Source of the DNA: Oscillospiraceae bacterium
GTDB lineage: Bacteria > Bacillota > Clostridia > Oscillospirales > Oscillospiraceae
Length of the DNA: 45,692 nt
Direction: 5' to 3'
Assembly: GCA_015067845.1 (NCBI GenBank)
Contig: SVLT01000018.1
Location: 1 to 45,692 of the forward strand
Below, piece by piece: positions 1 through 7,470 of the stretch. How positions within the stretch are numbered: the stretch's first letter is position 1; the number at the start of each line of letters is the position of its first letter. A program made the position numbers and the translations under genes. The notes beneath the pieces were generated by a model that saw nothing but the letters and a program-made list of their open reading frames with translations, ran no database searches and was not told the origin of the DNA.

Positions 1-60
1 TTCTGCAACCATCTGCTTAAACTCTCCAGTATATCGTTTGTTTGGTACTCCTTTAGGCAT
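1..60 (-). CDS. IS3-family transposase OrfA, N-terminal 20 codons only
   Basis: The minus strand starts with ATG at 60-58 and reads MPKGVPNKRYTGEFKQMVAE up to the window edge. This matches the N-terminal helix-turn-helix segment typical of small IS3-family OrfA proteins, which bind the IS ends. The only ribosome-site-like sequence upstream (GGGGTG) lies inside a long hairpin. The gene is cut by the window edge, so whether it is intact is unknown. Confidence 0.7.
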   Translation of the reverse strand, partial: MPKGVPNKRYTGEFKQMVAE

Positions 61-67
61 AGAAAAA

Positions 68-120
68 CACCCCATTTCTTAGTACAAGTATTATATCATA
101 CTTGTCTAACAAATGGGGTG
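68..120. other. Long hairpin at the IS end, covering the transposase ribosome site
   Basis: CACCCCATTT (68-77) pairs with AAATGGGGTG (111-120), and inside it ACAAGTA (84-90) pairs with TACTTGT (99-105). Together they make a stem of about 20 pairs with an 8-nt loop. Transcripts entering from outside the IS would fold and hide the GGGGTG in front of the transposase ATG. This is a known way for insertion sequences to limit transposase made from host promoters; here it is inferred. Confidence 0.55.
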
Positions 121-166
121 CAGTTCACTTCCCCGGGAGCTTTTGTATATCTTATCGCCTTTTACA

Positions 167-273
167 TGTCATTGCGAGGAGGGCGCAGCCCGACGTGGCA
201 ATCTCCTGGCAGTGCATGCCGATTTGTTACATTGTGCCGGGAGATCGCCACGGCCTTCGGCCTCGCGATGACA
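167..273. repeat. Palindromic intergenic repeat, TGTCATTGCGAGG family, copy 1
   Basis: It begins TGTCATTGCGAGG and ends CCTCGCGATGACA, with inner arms CGTGGCAATCTCC and GGGAGATCGCCACG. The whole unit is a nested inverted repeat. Related copies are at 5810-5980 and 18297-18405. No coding sequence is seen. Positions 274-352 hold nothing recognisable. Confidence 0.8.
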
Positions 274-352
274 CGGAATAGGAATAAGGTGCTGTGAGAA
301 TACTAAAATGTCCATATTTCAAAAAGTTCAAAAATATTTCAAAAACCACCCC

Positions 353-381
353 TTGACAATTTTAGCACTCTGGTGTATAGT
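353..381 (+). promoter_or_regulatory. Sigma-A type promoter of the hrcA heat-shock operon
   Basis: TTGACA (353-358) and TATAGT (376-381) are separated by 17 nt. The promoter lies directly in front of a perfect CIRCE operator and 48 nt before the hrcA ATG. Confidence 0.88.
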
Positions 382-388
382 GTGCTTA
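362..388 (+). promoter_or_regulatory. Second, degenerate CIRCE-like site overlapping the promoter
   Basis: A perfect left half TTAGCACTC (362-370) is followed after exactly 9 nt by GTGTGCTTA (380-388), which matches 7 of 9 positions of the right half. It surrounds the -10 box and shares three bases with the perfect CIRCE at 386-412. Confidence 0.55.
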
Positions 389-412
389 GCACTCAAAGGA
401 AAAGAGTGCTAA
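386..412 (+). promoter_or_regulatory. CIRCE operator (HrcA-binding site)
   Basis: TTAGCACTC (386-394), a 9-nt spacer and GAGTGCTAA (404-412) match the CIRCE consensus exactly. It covers the expected transcription start and initially transcribed region. HrcA binding here is known to repress class I heat-shock operons, so hrcA is autoregulated. Confidence 0.97.
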
Positions 413-428
413 ACGAAAGGAGGAACCC

Positions 429-1487
429 ATGGAACTGACCGAAAGAAAGAAAAAAGTGCTCCGGGCCATTGTGGATATGTACATTCATACCGCAGAGCCT
501 GTTGGCTCAAAGGCCATTGCAGAATTGCAGGACATGAATTATTCCTCCGCAACCATCCGCAGCGAAATGGCAGATCTGACTGCCATGGGCTATCTGGAAC
601 AGCCCCACACCTCCGCCGGACGAGTTCCCTCCGCCGCAGGCTACCGGCTGTATGTGGATGAACTGATGGCCGATTATCGGCTGAGCATGGACGAGACATC
701 TTCCATCAACACTGCCATCGAGGAAAAGATGCAGCGTGTGGATAAACTGATGGAAAAGGTGGCAAAATTGGTCTCCCAGGCTACGGATCTTCCGGCGATC
801 TCCGTGGCATCCCGCACCGGCGGTGCAACGGTAAAGCGGTTTGATCTGATCCTGGCAGGCTCCGGCAGCTTCATCCTGGTGGTGATGCTCTCTAACGACC
901 AGGTGGTAAACAAGCTGATCAAGCTGCCCCTGCAGGTGGGCGAGAGCGAGCTGAATTTGCTGTCTGCGGTGCTGAACGCCGCCATGACGGAGCTTCCTGT
1001 GGAAGAATTTACCCCCGCCCTCATGGAGCGGCTGATGCATTCCGCCGGCCCGGCGGCAAGCCTGGTTCCGGTGATCGTGGATTTCACCACCGAGACACTG
1101 CGTAATCAGGGCGGCACCAACATGGCTGTGGCCGGTCGGGCAAGACTGTTGCAGCAGCCGGAATATCACGACATCAACAAAGCCCATCGGATGCTGTCTT
1201 CGTTGGATGATGATATGCTCAGCACCCTGCCGGCAGTCATGACCGGTGCCAACGGCACACGGGTGCTGGTGGGCCCGGAAAATGTGGCCGAGGAGCTGAA
1301 AGATACATCCGTAGTCATGACGAAATTCGACATCGGCGACGGCCTGCAAGGCATGATCGGCGTGGTTGGCCCCACCCGTATGGACTACGCCAAGGTCACC
1401 GCCCGTCTCAGCTACTTCGCTGAGAGCCTGAGCAAGATGTTCGGCAAACCCGAACAGCCCCAGCTTCCGGAAGGCGAGGAAAATTGA
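429..1487 (+). CDS. hrcA: Heat-inducible transcription repressor HrcA
   Basis: This 352-residue protein is the full family length. It has the N-terminal winged-helix region (near residues 5-70, including the SSATIRSEMADL recognition-helix segment and the PHTSAGRVPSAAGYR motif) and a C-terminal region with IGVVGPTRMDY, typical of HrcA. It represses chaperone operons by binding CIRCE, and its folding depends on GroEL. The start ATG at 429 follows AAAGGAGG. It is the first gene of the hrcA-grpE-dnaK-dnaJ cluster and lies behind its own CIRCE operator. Confidence 0.97.
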   Translation: MELTERKKKVLRAIVDMYIHTAEPVGSKAIAELQDMNYSSATIRSEMADLTAMGYLEQPHTSAGRVPSAAGYRLYVDELMADYRLSMDETSSINTAIEEKMQRVDKLMEKVAKLVSQATDLPAISVASRTGGATVKRFDLILAGSGSFILVVMLSNDQVVNKLIKLPLQVGESELNLLSAVLNAAMTELPVEEFTPALMERLMHSAGPAASLVPVIVDFTTETLRNQGGTNMAVAGRARLLQQPEYHDINKAHRMLSSLDDDMLSTLPAVMTGANGTRVLVGPENVAEELKDTSVVMTKFDIGDGLQGMIGVVGPTRMDYAKVTARLSYFAESLSKMFGKPEQPQLPEGEEN

Positions 1488-1497
1488 AATAACAGCA

Positions 1498-1574
1498 TGT
1501 AGGGGACGGCCCCTTGGACGTCCCGAAAAATTGAATTCTTACAAAGCGGGGCGTCGTGGGCGCCGCCCCCTACA
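1498..1574. repeat. TGTAGGGG…CCCCTACA inverted repeat, copy 1
   Basis: The unit starts TGTAGGGGACGG and ends CCGCCCCCTACA. Its two arms are imperfect inverted copies of about 28 bp around an A/T-rich centre. It lies between hrcA and grpE. Similar full-length units are at 11835-11910, 34762-34839 and 44041-44113. Confidence 0.8.
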
Positions 1575-1599
1575 ATAAAAGCCCCTAGGAGGATACAGC

Positions 1600-2103
1600 G
1601 TGGCAAAGAAGGAAAAGAAACAGGAAACGCCTGTGGAAGAGGTTGTGGAAGAAGTCGCAGAGGCTGTGGAAGTCAACCCCTTCGAGGAAAAATATAACGC
1701 GGAGCATGATGCCCGTTTGCGGCTGGCGGCGGAATATGAAAACTACCGCAAGCGCACCGCCGTGGAAAAGGAAAGCTCCTACGCAAACGGCAAGGCGGAC
1801 ACCATTGAAAAATTTTTGCCGGTGTACGACAACCTCTCCCGGGCCATGGCGCAGGAAACTGCCGATGCCGCCTACAAAAAGGGTGTGGAAATGACCCTGA
1901 ACGAGCTGGTGAAGATCCTGACCGCTATGGGCGTGGAAATCATCGGCCAGGTGGGGGATCAGTTCGACCCCAACCTGCACAACGCCATCATGCACACCGA
2001 GGACGAAAGTGTGGAAGAAAACACCATCACCCAGGTGTTCCAGCAGGGTTTCAAAATGGGTGAGAAGATCATCCGCTTCGCCATGGTGCAAGTGGCGAAC
2101 TAA
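1600..2103 (+). CDS. grpE: Nucleotide-exchange factor GrpE
   Basis: This 167-residue protein is a little short for GrpE (often 180-200). It has an acidic, Glu/Val-rich N-terminus, a coiled-coil region with RLAAEYENYRKRT (about residues 40-55) and the C-terminal signature GDQFDPNLHNAIMH. It releases ADP from DnaK. Translation starts at GTG 1600, chosen because AGGAGG (1587-1592) lies 7 nt upstream and no ATG fits. It lies between hrcA and dnaK, separated from hrcA by a palindromic repeat. Confidence 0.97.
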   Translation: MAKKEKKQETPVEEVVEEVAEAVEVNPFEEKYNAEHDARLRLAAEYENYRKRTAVEKESSYANGKADTIEKFLPVYDNLSRAMAQETADAAYKKGVEMTLNELVKILTAMGVEIIGQVGDQFDPNLHNAIMHTEDESVEENTITQVFQQGFKMGEKIIRFAMVQVAN

Positions 2104-2108
2104 TAAAG

Positions 2109-2166
2109 AATTAGAAATGAGGAATTAGGAATTAAATTCCTAACTCCTAATCCCTAATTTCTAATT
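2109..2166. repeat. A/T-rich inverted repeat between grpE and dnaK
   Basis: AATTAGAAATGAGG…AATTAGGAATT is followed by its inverted copy ending CTAATTTCTAATT, with a 7-nt insertion in the second arm. The pair would form a long hairpin in the mRNA. It could mark an RNA-processing or stability site in the heat-shock transcript; that role is inference. Confidence 0.6.
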
Positions 2167-2206
2167 TAACATGTAAACTATTTTCATTCTTAGGAGGAAA
2201 TTTATT

Positions 2207-4015
2207 ATGGGTAAAATTATTGGTATCGATTTGGGTACGACCAACTCTTGTGTTGCTGTACTGGAAGGCGGCGAGCCCGTCGTCATCGCCAACGCCGAGG
2301 GCGGCAGAACCACTCCCTCTGTGGTTGGTTTCTCCAAGACCGGCGAGCGTCTGGTAGGTCAGGTGGCAAAGCGTCAGGCTGTCACCAACGCAAACCGCAC
2401 CGTCGCTTCCATCAAGCGTCACATGGGCGAAAACTACAAGGTGGACATCGACGGCAAGGGCTACACCCCTCAGGAGATCTCCGCAATGGTGCTGCAGAAG
2501 CTGAAGGCCGATGCTGAGGCTTATCTGGGTCAGACCGTTACCGAGGCTGTCATCACCGTCCCCGCTTACTTCTCCGACGCACAGCGTCAGGCTACCAAGG
2601 ATGCCGGCAAGATCGCAGGTCTGGATGTAAAGCGTATCGTCAACGAGCCCACCGCAGCCGCTTTGGCTTACGGTCTGGATAAGGAAAGCGAGCAGACCAT
2701 CATGGTCTACGACCTGGGCGGCGGTACTTTCGACGTTTCCATTCTGGAAATCGGCGACGGTCTGGTGGAAGTTAAGGCTACCGCAGGCGACACCCGCCTG
2801 GGCGGCGACGATTTCGACCAGAGAATCATGGATTACCTGGTTGCCGAGTTCAAGAAGGACGAGGGCATCGACCTGACCAATGACAAGGCCGCTATGCAGC
2901 GCTTGAAGGAAGCCGCAGAAAAGGCCAAGATCGAGCTGTCCGGCGTGACCACTACTGTGGTGAACCTGCCCTATATCACCGCTAACGCAGAGGGCCCCAA
3001 GCACTTGGATGTGACCATTTCCCGCGCTAAGTTCAACGAGCTGACCGCTGATCTGGTGGAGCGCACCCTGAAGCCCGTCAAGCAGGCTCTGGCTGACGCC
3101 GATCTGAAGCCCAGCGACCTGGATAAGGTGCTGTTGGTGGGCGGTTCCACCCGTATTCCTGCCGTTCAGGAAGCCGTTAAGGGTATCACCGGCAAGGAAG
3201 GCTTCAAGGGCATCAACCCCGACGAATGTGTTGCCGTTGGCGCTGCCATCCAGGGCGGCGTGCTCACCGGCGATGTGCAGGATATCCTGCTGCTGGACGT
3301 TACTCCCCTGTCCCTGGGCATTGAGACCATGGGCGGCGTGTTCACCCGTCTGATCGAGCGCAACACCACCATCCCCACCCGTAAGAGCCAGATCTTCTCC
3401 ACCGCCGCTGACGGCCAGACTTCCGTGGAAGTCCACGTGTTGCAGGGCGAGCGTGAGATGGCTGCTTACAATAAGACTCTGGGCCGCTTCCAGCTGGGCG
3501 GCATTGCTCCTGCGCCCCGTGGCGTGCCTCAGATCGAGGTTACCTTCGACATCGACGCCAACGGTATCGTGCAGGTATCCGCCAAGGACCTGGGTACCGG
3601 CAAGGAAGCCAACATCTCCATCACCGCTTCCACCAATCTGAGCCAGGAAGACATCGACAAGGCTGTGAAGGAAGCGGAGCAGTTCGCCGCTGAGGATAAG
3701 GCCAAGAAGGAAGAAGTGGACACCCACAACATGGCTGACCAGACTGTCTACCAGACCGAAAAGACCCTGGCTGACCTGGGCGACAAGATCTCCGCTGAGG
3801 AAAAGGACACCATCCAGAAGGCTATCGACAACCTGAAGGAAGTCAATAAGGGCAATGACATTGCCGCCATCAAGGCCGCAACTGAGGAAGTGCAGAAGGC
3901 ATTCTACGCTGTGTCCGAGAAGCTGTACCAGCAGGCGAACCCCCAGGGTCAGCCCGGTGCCCAGCAGCCCGGTGACGACGGCGTTGTGGACGCTGATTAC
4001 GAGACTGTCGACTAA
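2207..4015 (+). CDS. dnaK: Chaperone protein DnaK (Hsp70)
   Basis: This 602-residue protein shows the Hsp70 ATPase signatures: [10 protein letters not shown] near the N-terminus, [12 protein letters not shown], and [14 protein letters not shown]. The substrate-binding domain follows, then a helical lid and a C-terminal tail ending [13 protein letters not shown]. It folds and protects proteins with DnaJ and GrpE. The ATG at 2207 follows TAGGAGG. Its length is normal for a Gram-positive DnaK. Confidence 0.99.
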   Translation: MGKIIGIDLGTTNSCVAVLEGGEPVVIANAEGGRTTPSVVGFSKTGERLVGQVAKRQAVTNANRTVASIKRHMGENYKVDIDGKGYTPQEISAMVLQKLKADAEAYLGQTVTEAVITVPAYFSDAQRQATKDAGKIAGLDVKRIVNEPTAAALAYGLDKESEQTIMVYDLGGGTFDVSILEIGDGLVEVKATAGDTRLGGDDFDQRIMDYLVAEFKKDEGIDLTNDKAAMQRLKEAAEKAKIELSGVTTTVVNLPYITANAEGPKHLDVTISRAKFNELTADLVERTLKPVKQALADADLKPSDLDKVLLVGGSTRIPAVQEAVKGITGKEGFKGINPDECVAVGAAIQGGVLTGDVQDILLLDVTPLSLGIETMGGVFTRLIERNTTIPTRKSQIFSTAADGQTSVEVHVLQGEREMAAYNKTLGRFQLGGIAPAPRGVPQIEVTFDIDANGIVQVSAKDLGTGKEANISITASTNLSQEDIDKAVKEAEQFAAEDKAKKEEVDTHNMADQTVYQTEKTLADLGDKISAEEKDTIQKAIDNLKEVNKGNDIAAIKAATEEVQKAFYAVSEKLYQQANPQGQPGAQQPGDDGVVDADYETVD

Positions 4016-4026
4016 TGAAATCCCAT

Positions 4027-4052
4027 AAGGGGCGGCACCCGCCGCCCCTTGT
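4027..4052 (+). terminator. Hairpin after dnaK
   Basis: AAGGGGCGGC (4027-4036), loop ACCC, GCCGCCCCTT (4041-4050). The U-run is weak (GTTGGTG), so termination may be partial. The same 10-bp stem with another loop is used after hpf at 44772. Confidence 0.6.
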
Positions 4053-4063
4053 TGGTGTATTTA

Positions 4064-4585
4064 ACCTTCCCCCGGGGGGAAGGTGCCCCAGTGTGCACAC
4101 TGGGGCGGAAGAGGAACGGCGATACGTAACGGTTCGCAGGCACCTTGTCAGGGAGAAAACGTATGGAACAGAATCAAAATCTGAAAAACAATGCGCAAAC
4201 ACTCCGTAAAAACATGACAAAGGAAGAAGCACACCTGTGGTATCAGTTTTTGTGTCGTTACCCATTCCGATTTCGCAGACAGTATGTCATTGGAAATTAC
4301 ATTGCAGATTTCTATTGCCACCAAGCAAAATTGGTAGTAGAACTGGATGGCTCACAGCATTATTCCCCGGAAGAAAAAGAATACGATCAAAGAAGAACAA
4401 ATTACTTGCAATCACAAGGCTTATTTGTTCTGCGTTTCAGCAATTCGGATGTTATGGGAAGGTTTCGTGATGTTTGCGAAGCCATCGACATGACAGCAAA
4501 GGAACGGACAGCACAAAACCCATAAGATTTCGCCGTTCCTCTTCCGACCCGGCTTTGCCGGGCCACCTTCCCCCCGGGGGAAGGT
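4064..4585. mobile_element. DUF559-nuclease element with nested inverted ends
   Basis: Both ends carry the same 22-bp C/G palindrome (ACCTTCCCC…GGGGAAGGTG), then a hairpin that differs between the ends (4086-4105 and 4547-4562), then an identical inverted 17-mer CGGAAGAGGAACGGCGA (4106-4122 and, inverted, 4530-4546). TTA flanks the unit on both sides (4061-4063 and 4586-4588), a possible 3-bp target duplication. The only gene inside is the DUF559 nuclease at 4163-4525, which ends 4 nt before the inner repeat. A gene-less unit with the same plan is at 7276-7470. Mobility is inferred. Confidence 0.7.
4163..4525 (+). CDS. DUF559-family endonuclease-like protein
   Basis: This 120-residue protein belongs to the DUF559 group, small proteins with a Vsr/PD-(D/E)XK-type nuclease fold. 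A helical N-terminus with the TKEEAHLWYQFL pattern is followed by FRFRRQYVIGNYIADFYC, then VVELDGSQHY, then LFVLRFSNSDV. Asp49, Glu60, Asp62 and the QxH at 65-66 are the likely metal and catalytic residues. The ATG at 4163 follows AGGGAGA; an upstream in-frame TTG at 4145 is less likely. It is the only gene in an inverted-repeat-bounded unit between dnaK and dnaJ, so it probably belongs to the unit and not to the heat-shock operon. The substrate is unknown. Confidence 0.85.
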   Translation: MEQNQNLKNNAQTLRKNMTKEEAHLWYQFLCRYPFRFRRQYVIGNYIADFYCHQAKLVVELDGSQHYSPEEKEYDQRRTNYLQSQGLFVLRFSNSDVMGRFRDVCEAIDMTAKERTAQNP

Positions 4586-4620
4586 TTATTACTGCACCGT
4601 ATATTTCATGAGGTGAATTT

Positions 4621-5760
4621 ATGGCAGATAAACGAGATTATTATGAGGTGCTGGGCGTCCAAAAGGGCGCAAGCGCCGAGGAAATAAAGAAAGCCTACCG
4701 CAAGCAGGCTCTGAAATACCATCCCGACCGCAATCCGGACAACAAAGAGGCCGAGGAAAAATTCAAGGAAGCGTCGGAAGCCTACGAGGTTCTCTCCGAC
4801 GACGACAAGCGGGCCCGTTATGATCAGTTCGGCCATGCCGGCGTTGACCCCAACTTCGGCGCAGGCCAGGGCGGCTACGGCGGCGGATTTGGCGGATTCG
4901 GCGATTTCGGTGACCTGGGCGACATTTTCGGCTCCTTCTTCGGTGGCGGCGCGTCCCGAAGCGCCCGCCAGAATGGCCCCCGCCGGGGTGAAAATGTGGG
5001 CGTGCGCCTGGATCTGACCTTCGAGGAAGCGGCTTTTGGTTGTGAAAAGGAAGTTTCTGTCCAGCGGATCGAAAATTGCGCATCCTGCGGTGGCTCCGGC
5101 TCCGCCGATGGCGCAACGGAAACCTGCTCCTACTGTAAGGGCGCAGGTCAGGTACGTACTACCCAGAATTTCATGGGTATGAGCATGCAGTCCACCACCA
5201 CCTGTCCCCAGTGTAACGGACGGGGCAAGATCGTGAAAAATCCCTGTACCACCTGCCGCGGCAAGGGCAAGGTGCGCCGGACACAGAAGATCAAAGTAAA
5301 GATTCCTGCCGGTATCGACCACGGACAGACCGTCCGTGTCCGGGGAGAGGGCTGTGTTGGCAGCAACGGCGGCCCCAACGGCGACCTGCTGGCGGAGGTC
5401 TATCTGCGCCGCCATCCCATTTTCAGCCGGGAGGACTACACCGTCTACTGCGAGGTGCCCATTTCCTTTACCCAGGCGGCTCTGGGCGCGGAAATCCAGG
5501 TGCCTACTCTGGACGGCAAGGTGTCCTTCGATATTCCCGAGGGCACCCAGACCGGAACCACCTTCACCCTCCGGGAAAAGGGTATTCCCGTGGTGAACAA
5601 TCCCCGTCGCCGGGGCGATCAGCGGTTCACCGTGGTGGTGGAGACACCCACAAGGCTGACCAAGGAGCAGAAGGAGCTTCTGCGGCAGCTGGACGGTACC
5701 CTGGAGGAGTCCCCCAAGCGGAAAAAGTTTTTTGATACCATCCGGGATATTTTTGATTAA
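4621..5760 (+). CDS. dnaJ: Chaperone protein DnaJ (Hsp40)
   Basis: This 379-residue protein has the full type I layout: a J domain (residues 1-70, HPD in [12 protein letters not shown]), a Gly/Phe-rich linker (about 75-125), a zinc domain with four CxxCxGxG-type repeats (starting [32 protein letters not shown]) and the C-terminal substrate-binding domain. It stimulates DnaK ATPase and delivers clients. ATG 4621 follows GAGGTGA. A mobile-looking element separates it from dnaK by 605 bp, so its transcription may depend on read-through. Confidence 0.98.
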   Translation: MADKRDYYEVLGVQKGASAEEIKKAYRKQALKYHPDRNPDNKEAEEKFKEASEAYEVLSDDDKRARYDQFGHAGVDPNFGAGQGGYGGGFGGFGDFGDLGDIFGSFFGGGASRSARQNGPRRGENVGVRLDLTFEEAAFGCEKEVSVQRIENCASCGGSGSADGATETCSYCKGAGQVRTTQNFMGMSMQSTTTCPQCNGRGKIVKNPCTTCRGKGKVRRTQKIKVKIPAGIDHGQTVRVRGEGCVGSNGGPNGDLLAEVYLRRHPIFSREDYTVYCEVPISFTQAALGAEIQVPTLDGKVSFDIPEGTQTGTTFTLREKGIPVVNNPRRRGDQRFTVVVETPTRLTKEQKELLRQLDGTLEESPKRKKFFDTIRDIFD

Positions 5761-5762
5761 CG

Positions 5763-5792
5763 AAACGCGGACACCGAAGTGTCCGCGTTTTC
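5763..5792 (+). terminator. Rho-independent terminator after dnaJ
   Basis: AAACGCGGACAC (5763-5774), loop CGAA, GTGTCCGCGTTT (5779-5790), then TCT. The 12-bp stem is perfect and starts 3 nt after the dnaJ stop. Confidence 0.9.
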
Positions 5793-5809
5793 TGTACTTT
5801 TCGCGTTTA

Positions 5810-5980
5810 TGTCATTGCGAGGCCCAAGCGGCCGTGGCAATCTCCTGGTACAATCCATCGATACGTTGCGCAGTTACAAACATCATACCGGGAGATTCCC
5901 ACGTCGCGTAAGCGATTGAATAATTGCCGCTGGCAATTATAGCGATTTACAATCGCTTCGCTATGCTCCTCGGAATGACA
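5810..5980. repeat. Palindromic intergenic repeat, TGTCATTGCGAGG family, copy 2 (expanded)
   Basis: It begins TGTCATTGCGAGG and ends CTCCTCGGAATGACA, with inner arms CGTGGCAATCTCC and GGGAGATTCCCACG. The right half carries about 60 extra bases containing a second palindrome (ATTGCCGCTGGCAAT and AGCGATTTACAATCGCT). It fills most of the 318-bp gap between dnaJ and the carboxypeptidase gene; nothing else is seen there. Confidence 0.75.
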
Positions 5981-6078
5981 ATTTGTATTCTATATTGGCT
6001 TCAAGGGAGCCATGTTTCTGTTCTACCCCAGGGACAAGGCGCATAGGATGAACCACCTGGAAAACGGAGGGATGGTTC

Positions 6079-7230
6079 ATGAAACGATTTGTAATTTTCT
6101 TGGCGGTGTGTGCGGTGATTTTCAGCGTGAGCATACCGGCATCGGCGGCGGAGCTGAACATTCCGGCAAAAAGCGCGCTGCTTATGGATATCGCCACCGG
6201 CACGGTGCTGTATGAGCAGAACGCCCACGAAAAGCTGGCCCCGGCCAGCGTCACCAAGGTGATGACCATGCTGCTGATCATGGAAGCCATCGACTCCGGG
6301 AAAATCGGCTGGAACGACACCGTGACCGTCTCGGAAGACGCGGCGGCCAAGGGCGGAAGCCAGATCTATTTGAAGGTTGGGGAGACCATGACTGTGATGG
6401 ATATGCTGAAATCCGTGGCAGTGTCCTCCGCCAACGATGCCGCCTGCGCCCTGGCAGAGCACATCGCCGGGTCGGAAACCGCCTTTGTGGCGAAAATGAA
6501 CGCCCGGGCCAAGGAGCTGGGGATGCAGGACACGAATTTTGTCAACTGCACCGGCCTGGACGATGACCCGGAAGCCCAAAATCACCTGACCAGCGCCTAC
6601 GACATTGCCCTCATGAGCCGGGAGCTGATGTTAAATCATCCTGACATTCAAAAATTCACCACCATTTGGATGGACACGGTGCGTGGTGGCACATTTGGCT
6701 TAGCCAACACCAACAAATTGGTGCGGTTTTACCCCGGCGCAACAGGGCTGAAAACCGGCTTCACTTCCGCCGCAGGCTATTGCCTGTCGGCCACCGCCCA
6801 GCGAGGCGGACTTGGTCTGATCGCCGTGGTGATGGGGGCGAAAACCTCCCAGGAGCGCTTTGCCGGGTGCAAATCCATGCTGGATTACGGCTTTGCCAAC
6901 TTCGCCCTGGTTCAGCCGGAGATCCCCGGAGAAAACTCTGTAAATGTAAAATTGGGCACGCAAAATCAGGTATCTGCCGTCCCGTCAGAGGATGTAAAAT
7001 TCCTGCTGGACAAAGGGCAGGTGGATCAGGTGACCACCCAGATCCTGCTGGATGAGGTCGTCACCGCCCCGGTGAGCAAGGGTCAAAAAATCGGCACGCT
7101 GACAGTCCGGGTGGGGGAGCAGGTGCTGGCGCAAGTGTCCATGGTTGCCGGGGAGGCCGTCCCCCGGCTGACCTGGTGGGATCTGTTCTTGCAGATGCTG
7201 CAGCGCATAGCTATGGCAAAACCGGGATAA
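6079..7230 (+). CDS. D-alanyl-D-alanine carboxypeptidase (PBP5/DacF family)
   Basis: This 383-residue secreted protein has a signal peptide ending near residue 23 (SIPASAAE). The penicillin-binding motifs are in place: SVTK (57-60, nucleophile Ser57), SAN (117-119) and KTG (225-227). A C-terminal beta domain (about 275-360) and an amphipathic end with WWDLFLQMLQRI, likely a membrane anchor, follow. It trims the terminal D-Ala from peptidoglycan pentapeptides. It could be DacF, DacA or DacB; the sequence alone does not decide. ATG 6079 follows GGAGGGATGGTTC. Confidence 0.93.
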   Translation: MKRFVIFLAVCAVIFSVSIPASAAELNIPAKSALLMDIATGTVLYEQNAHEKLAPASVTKVMTMLLIMEAIDSGKIGWNDTVTVSEDAAAKGGSQIYLKVGETMTVMDMLKSVAVSSANDAACALAEHIAGSETAFVAKMNARAKELGMQDTNFVNCTGLDDDPEAQNHLTSAYDIALMSRELMLNHPDIQKFTTIWMDTVRGGTFGLANTNKLVRFYPGATGLKTGFTSAAGYCLSATAQRGGLGLIAVVMGAKTSQERFAGCKSMLDYGFANFALVQPEIPGENSVNVKLGTQNQVSAVPSEDVKFLLDKGQVDQVTTQILLDEVVTAPVSKGQKIGTLTVRVGEQVLAQVSMVAGEAVPRLTWWDLFLQMLQRIAMAKPG

Positions 7231-7275
7231 TCCAATTGGTGTGGCAATCCCCATCGCCGAGCGTACACACCCAAA

Positions 7276-7470
7276 ACCCTTCCCCCGAGGGGAAGGTGGA
7301 TTGTAACTTGCCTTTTAGGAAAGTTACAAGACGGAAGAGGAATACGGGCGGATAATTAAGATTATCATAAACATATAGGCGTAATCCTGTGTCGGTTCTG
7401 CCGCCATTCCTCTCCCGTCTTTGAATTTGCCGATAGCAAATTCAAAGACACCCTCCCCCCGGGGGAGGGT
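7276..7470. mobile_element. MITE-like unit with the same end plan as the DUF559 element
   Basis: The left end has an outer palindrome ACCCTTCCCC…GGGGAAGGTG (7276-7298), a stem-loop TTGTAACTT…AAGTTACAA, then CGGAAGAGGAA (7332-7342). The right end inverted reads the same way: outer palindrome (7449-7470), a perfect 13-bp stem TCTTTGAATTTGC/GCAAATTCAAAGA (7418-7448), and CGGGAGAGGAATGGCGG (inverse of 7401-7417). The roughly 50-bp centre has no gene. Its right end supplies the last codons of eutT. Confidence 0.7.

Larger units (their letters stand above)
1..127 (-). mobile_element. End of an IS3-family (IS150-like) insertion sequence
   Basis: The outer end reads inward on the minus strand as TGAACTGCACCCCATTTG followed by TTAGACA, the usual style of IS3/IS150-group terminal repeats, and ends at about position 127. 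The rest of the element lies left of the window. It holds the start of a transposase OrfA (1-60) and a long hairpin (68-120). The target duplication cannot be checked because the other end is missing. Confidence 0.7.

Noticed and set aside
2147..3727. Long open frame on the minus strand opposite dnaK
   Set aside because: dnaK on the plus strand is certain. The antisense frame has no ribosome site and low-complexity His/Gly/Val content typical of a shadow of biased codon use.
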